Source: Robiginitalea sediminis (GTDB lineage Bacteria > Bacteroidota > Bacteroidia > Flavobacteriales > Flavobacteriaceae). Taken from it: a stretch of 64,000 nt of DNA. Numbering within the stretch: position 1 is the first letter of the stretch; each line of letters opens with the position of its first letter. Both the position numbers and the translations under genes were made by a program. The stretch spans positions 508,617 through 572,616 of the forward strand of contig NZ_NGNR01000003.1 in assembly GCF_002198115.1 (NCBI RefSeq), in the 5' to 3' direction. Shown here in pieces: positions 7,711-15,189 of this stretch. Under the pieces are notes generated by a model. It searched no databases. It worked only from the letters and a program-made list of their open reading frames with translations, and had not been told where the DNA came from.

Positions 7711-8604
7711 ATGGTGGAATTTATCGATTATTACAAGGTTCTGGAACTCGGCCAATCGGCCAGTGAAAAAGAGATCAAAAAGGCCTACAGGAGGCTGGCG
7801 CGGAAGTACCATCCGGACTTGAACCCGGGCGATGCGGAAGCCGAGCGGCGATTTAAGCAGGTCAACGAGGCCCATGAGGTACTGAGCGACCCGGAGAAAC
7901 GCAAGAAATACGACCAGTACGGCAAGGACTGGGAACACGCCGAGGCCTTCGAGGCGCAGCGGAAAGCCCGGCGGACCCGTGGTACGGGAGGGGCTCATAC
8001 CCACAGTGGCAGTGGCGAGGGAGACTTTTCGGACTTTTTCGAATCGATGTTCGGGGGGTTCTCCCGTTCCGGTTCACGCCAGGCCAGGGGGTTTAAGGGG
8101 CCCGACCTGTCGGCAACCCTGGAACTGGACTTGCAGCAGGCCTACCGCACGCACAAACGGACCCTGGACCTGGGCGGCAAACAAATCCGCATCACTATTC
8201 CTGCGGGGGTGGAAAACGGGCAGACGATACGGATCAAGGGCCATGGCGGGCCTGGCCTGAACGGTGGGCCGGATGGTGACCTCTACATTACCTTCAGTAT
8301 CCGGAACCAAAGCGGTTTCACCAGGGAAGGCCCGCAGCTGTACAAAACCGTTCGGGTTCCTCTTACTACAGCCGTCCTTGGAGGTACCTTAACTATCGAC
8401 ACCTTCGATGGGCAGGCCCGGTTAAAGGTCAAACCGCTTACCCAGAACGGGACCCGGGTGAAACTCAAAGGCAAAGGGTTCCCGTTTTATAAGGAAGAAG
8501 GCGTTTATGGGGACCTGGTGGTTTCCTACGAGGTGGCCCTGCCCACACAGCTTACGGACCGTCAGAAAGCCTTGTTCGAACAGCTAAAAGAGACGCAACT
8601 CTGA
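7711..8604 (+). CDS. cbpA: curved-DNA-binding-type DnaJ co-chaperone CbpA
   Basis: J-domain co-chaperone that stimulates DnaK ATPase; CbpA proteins also bind DNA. Counting from Met 7711 ([11 protein letters not shown]), the J domain spans residues 4-70 with the catalytic HPD at 34-36. A Gly/Ser/Phe-rich linker follows (about 95-130), then two C-terminal substrate-binding beta domains. The cysteine-rich zinc finger of DnaJ is missing, which marks the CbpA class. A GTG/ATG start seven codons earlier is possible. cbpM follows 3 bases downstream, the usual partner arrangement. Confidence 0.92.
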   Translation: MVEFIDYYKVLELGQSASEKEIKKAYRRLARKYHPDLNPGDAEAERRFKQVNEAHEVLSDPEKRKKYDQYGKDWEHAEAFEAQRKARRTRGTGGAHTHSGSGEGDFSDFFESMFGGFSRSGSRQARGFKGPDLSATLELDLQQAYRTHKRTLDLGGKQIRITIPAGVENGQTIRIKGHGGPGLNGGPDGDLYITFSIRNQSGFTREGPQLYKTVRVPLTTAVLGGTLTIDTFDGQARLKVKPLTQNGTRVKLKGKGFPFYKEEGVYGDLVVSYEVALPTQLTDRQKALFEQLKETQL

Positions 8605-8607
8605 ACC

Positions 8608-8904
8608 ATGAAAAACAAGACCTATATCCACATTTCCGATGTTTGCCGGGGCCATGGCCTGGAACGCACCTTTTTGTACCGCCTGAGGGAATTTGAACTC
8701 ATTGAGATCCGGGAGACGGATTCAGGAGAGGTCATAGACCATGGCCAGTTACCCCGTCTGGAGCGCCTTATCCGATTGCACCGCGACCTTGAAATTGAAC
8801 CACAGGGGCTCTTGGCAGTGGAACAGTTGCTGCAACGTGTAGGGGAGTTGCAGGATGAAATCCGGATGCTCCGGTCCCGTCTGGGTCGCTGGGAGGATTT
8901 CTAA
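8608..8904 (+). CDS. cbpM: chaperone modulator CbpM
   Basis: 98-residue protein of the CbpM family, which binds the J domain of CbpA and inhibits it. It begins with a MerR-like helix pattern (HISDVCRGHGLERTFLYRL), a middle charged segment (ERLIRLHRDLEIEPQGL), and ends in a coiled-coil helix. The position 3 bases after cbpA supports the assignment. Its last four bases overlap the 3' end of the converging ABC gene. Confidence 0.88.
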   Translation: MKNKTYIHISDVCRGHGLERTFLYRLREFELIEIRETDSGEVIDHGQLPRLERLIRLHRDLEIEPQGLLAVEQLLQRVGELQDEIRMLRSRLGRWEDF

Positions 8905-9587
8905 CCCCCGGTCACAATCCTTCCGTCCTCCATCTGGATGATGCGGTCCGTGCGGCGGGCAAAGTCCTCGTCGTGGGTCACAATAAGGAGGGACAGGCCT
9001 TTCTCTTCTTTGAGCTGCCTGAAAATCTGAAAGACATTTTCGGAATTGTAGCTGTCCAGGTTGCCCGTGGGTTCATCGCCCATCAGGATGGCCGGGTCAT
9101 TGATCAGGGCCCTGGCAATGGCCACCCGTTGTTTTTCCCCTCCCGATATGCGCGAAGCCCGCTTGGCTGCCAGATGGTCTATGTGCAGCATTTTCAGCTT
9201 TTCCATGGCATCGTGCCGGACTTCCGCCGTTGTTTTCCGGGCCAGTTTCAGGCCCGGGAGCATCACATTATCCAGGACGGTGAATTCCCCTAAAAGGTAA
9301 TGGAACTGGAAGACGAAACCGATATGGGCATTGCGGATGGCAGATAACCGGTTGGCTGGTTTCCTGGTTAGCAATTCCCCTTTCAGGTACAGGGATCCGG
9401 TATATTCGGTATCCATGGTAGAGAGGATATAGAGGAGTGTAGATTTCCCGGAACCTGACTTCCCCATAATGCTGGTGAATTCCCCCGGTTGTATGCTAAA
9501 ACCGATATCCTTCAGCACGTGGAAGCGCACGGGCTTGGTAAAGTGCTTGTCTATATGTTTGGCTTCCAGGACAGGGGTCATAGGCAT
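8901..9587 (-). CDS. ABC transporter ATP-binding protein (LolD/MacB/DevA type)
   Basis: Cytoplasmic ATPase of a type VII ABC exporter. The 228-residue protein has Walker A GKSGSGKST at 42-50, signature ISGGEKQRVAIARAL near 147-161, Walker B ILMGDEPTGNLDS and the switch histidine in LLIVTHDED. TGNLDS is typical for LolD/MacB/FtsE-like ATPases working with FtsX-type permeases. The FtsX-type gene ends at the first base of this one, and the adaptor gene comes before it, giving a DevBCA-like set. Confidence 0.93.
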   Translation of the reverse strand: MPMTPVLEAKHIDKHFTKPVRFHVLKDIGFSIQPGEFTSIMGKSGSGKSTLLYILSTMDTEYTGSLYLKGELLTRKPANRLSAIRNAHIGFVFQFHYLLGEFTVLDNVMLPGLKLARKTTAEVRHDAMEKLKMLHIDHLAAKRASRISGGEKQRVAIARALINDPAILMGDEPTGNLDSYNSENVFQIFRQLKEEKGLSLLIVTHDEDFARRTDRIIQMEDGRIVTGG

Positions 9588-10849
9588 TAGTTTCCTCTGA
9601 TAATTTTAACCGGGTCTATCCTGCGGGCCCGGGCTGCAGGGAGGTACCCGGCAATAAAGGTGGACACCAGGGCAAAACCAATCCCGATCAGGTAATACCA
9701 GGGGTCGTGGTTTACCGGGAAGGTGCTTATGGTGGGCAGGGCCTCCGTTTCGAAGGGCAGGCTGTCGATGAGGTGGCTGAGGCCGAAGCCGATAAGCAGG
9801 CCCAGCAACCCGCCCCCCAGACCGATAATAAGGGCCTGGCTCATAAAAATCTGGTGGACATCCCTGCCCGAAAACCCCGTGGCTTTCAGGATGGCGATAT
9901 CGTTCATCTTCTCGTAGATGAGCATATTGAGGATGTTGTAGATGCCAAAGCCGGCTACAATCAGCAGGGTAATGGAAACGGCATAGGTGATGAGGTTGCG
10001 GATACTGGTTCCGGTTTCGAACTGGGCATTGGCCTCCTGAATGTCCCGCGCCCTCACCCGGAACAGGGTTTCCAGTTCCCGGGCCATTGGGACTGCTGCT
10101 TCCAGCCTGTGGAGTTTGACGTTGATATCGGTGATGTAATTGGTAGGCTTGCCCATAATCCGCTGTACCGTCTGCACCTGGGCAAAACTCTGGCTATTGT
10201 CTATTTCGGCCAGGCCGCTCTGGTAGAGGCCTACGATTTTAAGGGGGAAAACCCCGCCTTCCGGGGTACTGACCTGGATCCGGTCTCCCAGGGCCAGGGA
10301 GAACTTATCCGCCAGTCCTGCGCCCAGGATAATGCCGTTCTCGGAACGATGTAAGGCCTCCGGACTGCCCGCCACAATGTAATCCCCGATATTGGAGAGT
10401 CGGTCCTCCTCCAGGATGTCCACTCCGGAAAGGACACCACCCAGGTCCTGGGAACCCGACAGATAGAATATCTGTGCCCGGATCTGGGGGGTGGCCCCCA
10501 GAACGCGATCGTCCCGGCGCAGGTAGTCCAGGATGGGCAGGGCATTGTGTATTTTCAGCTGGCCCTGTTTGGGTTTTACAGACTGTATTTGCAGCAGATC
10601 ACCGGAGAGGGATTCCAGCCTATGGGCAGGCTGTACGGCCGCGGGTTCCACTTCGTTGTAGAGGTGGATGTGCGGGGTCTGGTTCAGGATCAAATCGTCC
10701 AGCATCTGGTTGAGCCCGGTCATAAAACTCACCAGGGTGATATAGGCGCCAATGCCGAAGGTAACCCCAAGGGCTGCCGTTACGGTAGACTTTATCTTGG
10801 TTACCAGGTGGGTTCGCGCAATCCCCAGGATGAGTTTCAGCCGGTTCAT
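9587..10849 (-). CDS. FtsX-like permease of a DevBCA-type ABC exporter
   Basis: Inner-membrane subunit of 420 residues with the MacB/LolC topology: one N-terminal membrane helix (about 25-48), a large periplasmic domain (about 50-270), then three helices in an FtsX domain (about 285-410) containing AILKATGFSGRDV. It overlaps the adaptor gene by 4 bases and the ATPase gene by 1 base. Adaptor, single-FtsX permease and separate ATPase match DevBCA or MacAB-like exporters that push envelope substrates through TolC. LolCDE-type lipoprotein sorting is less likely because a HlyD adaptor is present. Confidence 0.9.
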   Translation of the reverse strand: MNRLKLILGIARTHLVTKIKSTVTAALGVTFGIGAYITLVSFMTGLNQMLDDLILNQTPHIHLYNEVEPAAVQPAHRLESLSGDLLQIQSVKPKQGQLKIHNALPILDYLRRDDRVLGATPQIRAQIFYLSGSQDLGGVLSGVDILEEDRLSNIGDYIVAGSPEALHRSENGIILGAGLADKFSLALGDRIQVSTPEGGVFPLKIVGLYQSGLAEIDNSQSFAQVQTVQRIMGKPTNYITDINVKLHRLEAAVPMARELETLFRVRARDIQEANAQFETGTSIRNLITYAVSITLLIVAGFGIYNILNMLIYEKMNDIAILKATGFSGRDVHQIFMSQALIIGLGGGLLGLLIGFGLSHLIDSLPFETEALPTISTFPVNHDPWYYLIGIGFALVSTFIAGYLPAARARRIDPVKIIRGN

Positions 10850-11946
10850 TCTTCGGGTTTTAGTAAACGTGTTCCCGGTTGCAATCCGGAGCGGATCTCC
10901 ACCCGATCCAGGGTAATGAGACCTGTTTCCACCTTAACCATGCCCGCTGTGGTACGGACGCTGTCGGCACCCACCAGATAGCTGCGCGGTATTGTCAGGG
11001 CGTCCTGACGGGTAGCAATCACGATGTTGGCCTCCCCGGAAAGGCCAGGGTAGAGTACTTCCGGGGGGGTGGTAAACCGCGCTTCCACCAGGAAGGTTTG
11101 GTTCCGGGTGTCTTTCTCCGGGTAGATTTTGGAGACCTTACCCTCAAAAAGCCTGTCTGCATAGGCATCCAGGGTTATCAGAACCTGTTGGCCCGTTTTC
11201 AGGCGTACTATGTCTACCTCGTCTACAAGCATTTCGGCAAGGAAGGTTTCCGCACTGCCCAGCATCGCCAAAGGTTCGTTGGGCAGGACGGCTTCCCCCG
11301 GTTCTTTGTAGAGGGCATAAACCTTACCGTAAATAGTACTGCGTATACGGAACTCCTCGGCATCGGAACTGCTGGCCTGATAGGTGTTTCGGGCTTGTTC
11401 CAGCTGGGTGCGCAGTTCCCGCTGCAGGCGGTGGTATTCGCTTTGAAGTTCCCGCAGGGTACTGGCCGAGCGCTCAAAGGCCAATTGCCGGCGTTCCAGT
11501 TCTGCCAGGGAGCCTATCTGCCGTGCCCAGAGTTTTGTTTGGCGGTCGTAGTTGGTGGAATCGTCCCGGTAGGTGAGTTCAGCCACCCGTATCCGGGCTG
11601 CGAGGTCATTGAGCGGGCTGGCTTCCCCCTGCAAGTTGGAAGCTGCCAGTTCCATTTGCAGGCGGGCGTTTTCACGGTATAAGTCCGTGGCATGGCCGTT
11701 GATCTGCAGCAAAGGGTCGCCAGGAACGACCTGCCGGCCTTCTTCCACAAGATTGGCCTCCAGGATGCCGCTCACGGCAGCGTGGACCCGGTACATGCTG
11801 TCCGGCACAATGGTTACGGAGGCATAAACCGCTTCGGTCACATCCAGGATTTCAGGGGCGATGCCGGCCTCGCCACCCCGGCACCCGGACAAGAGTGCGG
11901 CAGAAAGGGCAGATACAACTGCCATCAAAGGGGAAATAGGTTTCAT
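10846..11946 (-). CDS. HlyD-family periplasmic adaptor lipoprotein
   Basis: Membrane fusion protein linking the ABC pump to an outer-membrane channel. From Met 11946 (MKPISPLMAVV) it has a lipoprotein signal ending in LLSGC, a lipoyl-type domain half (VSGILEANLVEEGRQVVPGDPLLQI), a long coiled-coil hairpin (about 100-190), then the second lipoyl half and beta-barrel. An upstream in-frame ATG at 11979 is rejected because the -7 element TACCTTTA (11968-11975) lies inside that extension. First gene of the three-gene exporter operon. Confidence 0.88.
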   Translation of the reverse strand: MKPISPLMAVVSALSAALLSGCRGGEAGIAPEILDVTEAVYASVTIVPDSMYRVHAAVSGILEANLVEEGRQVVPGDPLLQINGHATDLYRENARLQMELAASNLQGEASPLNDLAARIRVAELTYRDDSTNYDRQTKLWARQIGSLAELERRQLAFERSASTLRELQSEYHRLQRELRTQLEQARNTYQASSSDAEEFRIRSTIYGKVYALYKEPGEAVLPNEPLAMLGSAETFLAEMLVDEVDIVRLKTGQQVLITLDAYADRLFEGKVSKIYPEKDTRNQTFLVEARFTTPPEVLYPGLSGEANIVIATRQDALTIPRSYLVGADSVRTTAGMVKVETGLITLDRVEIRSGLQPGTRLLKPEE

Positions 11947-11967
11947 CCGCAAGAGGTTAAGGATTCT

Positions 11968-12011
11968 TAAAGGTACCACCGTAAACCGAAGATATGCATG
12001 ACAATTCTCAT
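11968..12011 (-). promoter_or_regulatory. CRP/FNR-like operator plus -7 element of the ABC exporter operon
   Basis: On the minus strand the dyad ATGAGAATTGTCAT (11998-12011) lies upstream of TACCTTTA (11968-11975). The dyad centre is 29.5 bp from the first base of the -7 element. The dyad differs by one base from the one at 12112-12125 that drives the divergent DoxX-like gene. Confidence 0.7.
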
Positions 12012-12111
12012 TAAAGGGGCTTGTAGGAAGTATCAGGTAATCCTGCCCCGGGTTAATGATGATAAAAGTTGATTAATAAAGGGTTAATGACGCGGATTCG
12101 GGCAACAGACG

Positions 12112-12155
12112 ATGAGGATTGTCATATTTTGACCCTGGCCAAAGATTTAGTTTGG
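12112..12155 (+). promoter_or_regulatory. CRP/FNR-like operator plus -7 element of the DoxX-like gene
   Basis: Dyad ATGAGGATTGTCAT (12112-12125), with ATGA/TCAT arms and one inner mismatch, and -7 element TAGTTTGG (12148-12155). The centre-to-element distance is again 29.5 bp. The gene starts 40 bases further on. Confidence 0.65.
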
Positions 12156-12195
12156 GCCCCAGTCAAACGTCAAAACCATTAATAAATTAACACGT

Positions 12196-12627
12196 ATGAA
12201 TTTTCCATCTGTACTTAAATCGACCCAATCTGAGCCCTTCGGTTTTATTGCAAGGGGCCTTGGACTGGTATACCTCTGGTTTGGCGCCCTGAAGTTCTTT
12301 CCGGGCCTCAGCCCGGCAGAAGCCCTGGCGGGGTCCACTATAGAAGTGCTTACTTTTGGCCTGATAGGCCCTTCCCTGGGTCTGGTCCTGCTCGCCCTTT
12401 GGGAATTCGCCATCGGCACCCTGCTTATTACGGGTATTTGCCGCAAATGTGCCTTAACGGCAGCGCTTCTGCACATTGTCCTGACCTTTACCCCCCTGTT
12501 CTTTTTTCCTGAACTCTGCTTTACTGAATTTCCCTTCGGCCTGACCCTTGTGGGGCAGTATATCATCAAAAACGTGGTTTTCCTGGGGGTTATGGTTGCC
12601 ATGTACCGCAAGCTCCCGCGCAGCTAA
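12196..12627 (+). CDS. DoxX/YkgB-like membrane protein
   Basis: 143-residue integral membrane protein with four hydrophobic segments. The conserved start GLGLVYLWFGALKFFPGLSPAEA and the later PSLGLVLLALWEFAIG place it in the DoxX/DUF417 (YkgB) group. These small quinone- or redox-linked membrane proteins have no settled function. Two cysteines (GICRKCAL) sit in the middle loop. It is a single-gene unit converging on the thioredoxin gene, with its own CRP/FNR-like promoter. Confidence 0.78.
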   Translation: MNFPSVLKSTQSEPFGFIARGLGLVYLWFGALKFFPGLSPAEALAGSTIEVLTFGLIGPSLGLVLLALWEFAIGTLLITGICRKCALTAALLHIVLTFTPLFFFPELCFTEFPFGLTLVGQYIIKNVVFLGVMVAMYRKLPRS

Positions 12628-12634
12628 GCCTGTG

Positions 12635-12934
12635 TTATAAAAACGGGGTTACGGCCTGGGTAAGCGCCTGTATGGGGACCACCCCGGACTGGCGCCATAC
12701 GGCCTGCCCGTTTTTGAACAGGACCAGGGTAGGGACGCCCCTTACCTGGTAACGCCCGGCAATGGCCGGGTTTCGGTCTACATCTATCTTGATGATTTTA
12801 ATGCGGGCGCCAGCACTGTCCTTGAGTTGCTTCAGGATGGGAGCCATTGTTTTGCAGGGCCCGCACCACTCGGCGTGGAAATCTACCAGGACAGGGATTT
12901 CGGAGGCGATAAGCTGGTTGAAGGAGGCCTTCAT
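12635..12934 (-). CDS. thioredoxin
   Basis: Cytoplasmic dithiol oxidoreductase of 99 residues with the canonical active site WCGPC at 23-27 and the cis-proline segment RGVPTLVLF. No signal peptide is seen. It is a compact thioredoxin with a normal fold length. It is transcribed divergently from the universal stress gene and shares with it one dyad at 12983-12996, so the two are probably co-regulated. The genome may hold another housekeeping trxA. Confidence 0.92.
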   Translation of the reverse strand: MKASFNQLIASEIPVLVDFHAEWCGPCKTMAPILKQLKDSAGARIKIIKIDVDRNPAIAGRYQVRGVPTLVLFKNGQAVWRQSGVVPIQALTQAVTPFL

Positions 12935-12951
12935 ATTACACGTTTATAGAT

Positions 12952-13026
12952 CAAAAATACGGATAGGAACCCCAGGGCTCCCATGACCTAAGTCATATGC
13001 CGTTGGCAGGAAGATGGGTATCTTTA
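12952..13026. promoter_or_regulatory. shared divergent CRP/FNR-like operator between thioredoxin and usp
   Basis: The central dyad ATGACCTAAGTCAT (12983-12996) has perfect ATGAC/GTCAT arms. Rightward, TATCTTTA (13019-13026) begins 29.5 bp from the dyad centre and serves the usp operon. Leftward, on the minus strand, TATTTTTG (12952-12959) is a full -7 match beginning 30.5 bp from the centre and serves thioredoxin. One bound dimer could activate both promoters. Confidence 0.75.
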
Positions 13027-13049
13027 AATAAACCTCCAAGACCTGCCCT

Positions 13050-13907
13050 ATGGAACTGCGTATTGCCATCCCCACGGATTTTTCCCCGGCCGCCGAAAAG
13101 GCAGCCCGCTATACCCTGGAACTCTTCCGGGAGGTGCCCTGTGTCTTTTTCCTGATGCACAGTTATACCCCTTCTTTTTTCAGGGCCGAGTACCTGTTGC
13201 ACAGCCCCGGGCAGATAGGACTGGGCGATTTTTATCGGTTCCGGGTAATGGATAAGCTCAGTACGCTTCGCAAGCGGCTGCAGAAAAGTGCAGATAACCC
13301 GAAGCACCGTTTTATAACCCATGCGGCTTTCAACACCCTCGATGCCGAACTCAATGAAATGGCGGAAAAGGAATCCCTCCACCTCATTGCCATGGGGACC
13401 CAGGGGGCCACAGGGGCCAAGGAAGTACTGTTGGGTACCCACGCGGTTATGGTAGCCCATAAATCCAGGATCCCCGTATTGATCATTCCTTCAGAGGCAC
13501 AGGCTTCGGAGGTGGAAAACATCCTTTTCCCGGCCGATTATACCGCTTCCTATGCCGCCTTGCCCTGGACGGTCCTGGAGGCGATACTCCGCCAAACCAG
13601 TGCCCGTTTGCACGTATTGCATACGTATACAGCGGAAGATGAAAGCCCGGAGCGGGTGGCCGGAAAGGAAGCCCTGGCCCATAGCCTCGAACCCTTCAAA
13701 CCCGAATGGCACGAGCGGGAAAGCGCCGGGCTGGTAGAAGCCATCAATGCGTTTGCGGCGGAAGTACCTGTCCAGCTCCTGGTCCTGGTGCGCAACCGCC
13801 ATACCTTCCTGGAGAACCTGTTGGTGACCCCGGTCATCGACCAGATTGGGTTCCATACCCGGATCCCGTTGCTCGTGCTCCCCCAGGTATCGATTACAAA
13901 CCCTTAA
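13050..13907 (+). CDS. tandem-domain universal stress protein
   Basis: 285-residue protein with two UspA domains. The first (1-150) starts MELRIAIPTDFSPAAEKAARY and ends MGTQGATGAKEVLLGTHAVMVAHKSRIPVLIIP, containing the G-x2-G-x9-G-type nucleotide loop. The second (about 155-280) is more diverged (NILFPADYTASYAALPWTV). Such proteins accumulate under energy or redox stress; ATP binding is plausible only for domain 1. It is the first gene of a four-gene operon under a CRP/FNR-like promoter, followed after 12 bases by the next gene. Confidence 0.88.
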   Translation: MELRIAIPTDFSPAAEKAARYTLELFREVPCVFFLMHSYTPSFFRAEYLLHSPGQIGLGDFYRFRVMDKLSTLRKRLQKSADNPKHRFITHAAFNTLDAELNEMAEKESLHLIAMGTQGATGAKEVLLGTHAVMVAHKSRIPVLIIPSEAQASEVENILFPADYTASYAALPWTVLEAILRQTSARLHVLHTYTAEDESPERVAGKEALAHSLEPFKPEWHERESAGLVEAINAFAAEVPVQLLVLVRNRHTFLENLLVTPVIDQIGFHTRIPLLVLPQVSITNP

Positions 13908-13919
13908 AAACAGTATGTC

Positions 13920-14324
13920 ATGAAAGATACAGGCATTTGGATAGACAAGCAGGAAGCCTGGCTGGTACACCTGGCAGAAACAGGAGAACATCTCGAAACA
14001 GTAGCCTCTGAAGTGGAATTTTTCAACCCCAAAGGGGGGTCCCGTTCCAAAACCCGGTGGGGGCCGCAGCAGGTGGTGCACGACAGCAAGTACACCGAGC
14101 GCGAAAAACAACAGCTGCATCGCTATTTCGAAGATCTCAGCGCCCGTCTGGGGGATACCGGCAAACTGGTCCTCTACGGGCCGGCAGGAACCAACGAACA
14201 GTTTAAGCGTTATTTGGACCGCCGCCACCCTGAACTGGCTGCCCGCGTGAGCGATGTCCTCACGGCAGACAGCATGACCGAGAACCAGTTCCGGGCCCTG
14301 GTACGGGAGTATTACGCCCACTGA
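13920..14324 (+). CDS. small aeRF1/Pelota-like (baeRF-type) protein
   Basis: 134-residue protein. The pattern GIWIDKQEAWLVHL at the start and VLYGPAGTNEQFKRYL, HPELAARV, LTADSMTENQFRALVREYY at the end matches short bacterial proteins related to the archaeo-eukaryotic release-factor fold, sometimes annotated as translational machinery proteins. The histidine-rich middle seen in proteobacterial relatives is replaced by a charged stretch. A role in ribosome rescue or translation stress is inferred from fold kinship only. It is the second gene of the usp operon and is followed 1 base later by the ATP-cone/Mrr gene. Confidence 0.6.
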   Translation: MKDTGIWIDKQEAWLVHLAETGEHLETVASEVEFFNPKGGSRSKTRWGPQQVVHDSKYTEREKQQLHRYFEDLSARLGDTGKLVLYGPAGTNEQFKRYLDRRHPELAARVSDVLTADSMTENQFRALVREYYAH

Positions 14325-14325
14325 C

Positions 14326-15189
14326 ATGGCCGGCAGCAGGGCTTCCAAGCCCAAAATCCGCAAAGCCTCGGGCCAGATGGCCACGTATTCGGAGGCTAAA
14401 CTCCGGCGTTCGCTCCGCAGGAGCGGGGCAGATCCCGGGGCGGTGGATGCCATTGTCCAAACCCTGAACAGTGAGTTATACCCGGGCATGACCACGCGTG
14501 AGATTTACAACCGGGCCTTTTCCCTGCTGCGGGCCTACAGGAATTCCTTTGCATCCCGTTACAAACTCAAGCGGGCCATCTACGAATTGGGTCCCACGGG
14601 ATTCCCCTTCGAGAAATTCGTTGCGGCCTTGCTGAACCACTCCGGGTACTCAGCGACAACCAACGTGATACTACATGGGGATTGCGTAGACCACGAGGTG
14701 GATGTGGTGGCCCGCAACGGGGATACCCAGACCCTGATAGAATGTAAGTTCCATGCAGATGACGGCCGCAAATGCCATGTGAAAGTCCCGCTGTATATCG
14801 ATTCCCGGTTTCGGGATATCGCTGCCGGTTCCGATAAAAACGGTGCTTTAGACATCCGCCTGGAACCCGGGTGGGTGGTCACCAATACCCGGTTCACCTC
14901 CGACGCCCTGAAGTACGGCAACTGCGCGGGGTTGTATCTGCTCAGTTGGAACCACCCCAGAGGGAATGGCCTGAAGGACCGCATTGACCGGCACCGCCTA
15001 TACCCCATAACGGTCAGTATGCTTCTAAGTGGCCGGGAGAAGGAGTTTTTACTCGGACGGGAGGTGGTGCTGGGGCGCCAGCTCCTGGAGTCTGCCTTTT
15101 TGCTGGACCACCTTGGGGTATCCCGGGAAAGGAAAGACAGGATCCTGGGGGAATTCCTGGAATTGTGTGAACCCAAAAACAAAACATGA
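14326..15189 (+). CDS. ATP-cone plus Mrr-like restriction-endonuclease-fold protein
   Basis: 287-residue two-domain protein. Residues 10-85 resemble an ATP-cone nucleotide-sensing domain (KASGQMATYSEAKLRRSLRRSGA). Residues 92-215 are a restriction-endonuclease-like domain with the PD-(D/E)xK residues visible as D126 and E139-C140-K141. A predicted C-terminal helical tail follows. ATP-cone modules sense dATP/ATP in ribonucleotide reductases and NrdR; here one may gate a nuclease. It overlaps the next gene by 4 bases. The nucleic-acid substrate is unknown. Confidence 0.8.
   Translation: MAGSRASKPKIRKASGQMATYSEAKLRRSLRRSGADPGAVDAIVQTLNSELYPGMTTREIYNRAFSLLRAYRNSFASRYKLKRAIYELGPTGFPFEKFVAALLNHSGYSATTNVILHGDCVDHEVDVVARNGDTQTLIECKFHADDGRKCHVKVPLYIDSRFRDIAAGSDKNGALDIRLEPGWVVTNTRFTSDALKYGNCAGLYLLSWNHPRGNGLKDRIDRHRLYPITVSMLLSGREKEFLLGREVVLGRQLLESAFLLDHLGVSRERKDRILGEFLELCEPKNKT

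Noticed and set aside
12055..12100. Extra FNR-like site (TTGATTAAT region) upstream of the DoxX-like gene
   Set aside because: The right half does not match the dyad and it lacks the 29.5-bp spacing to a -7 element.
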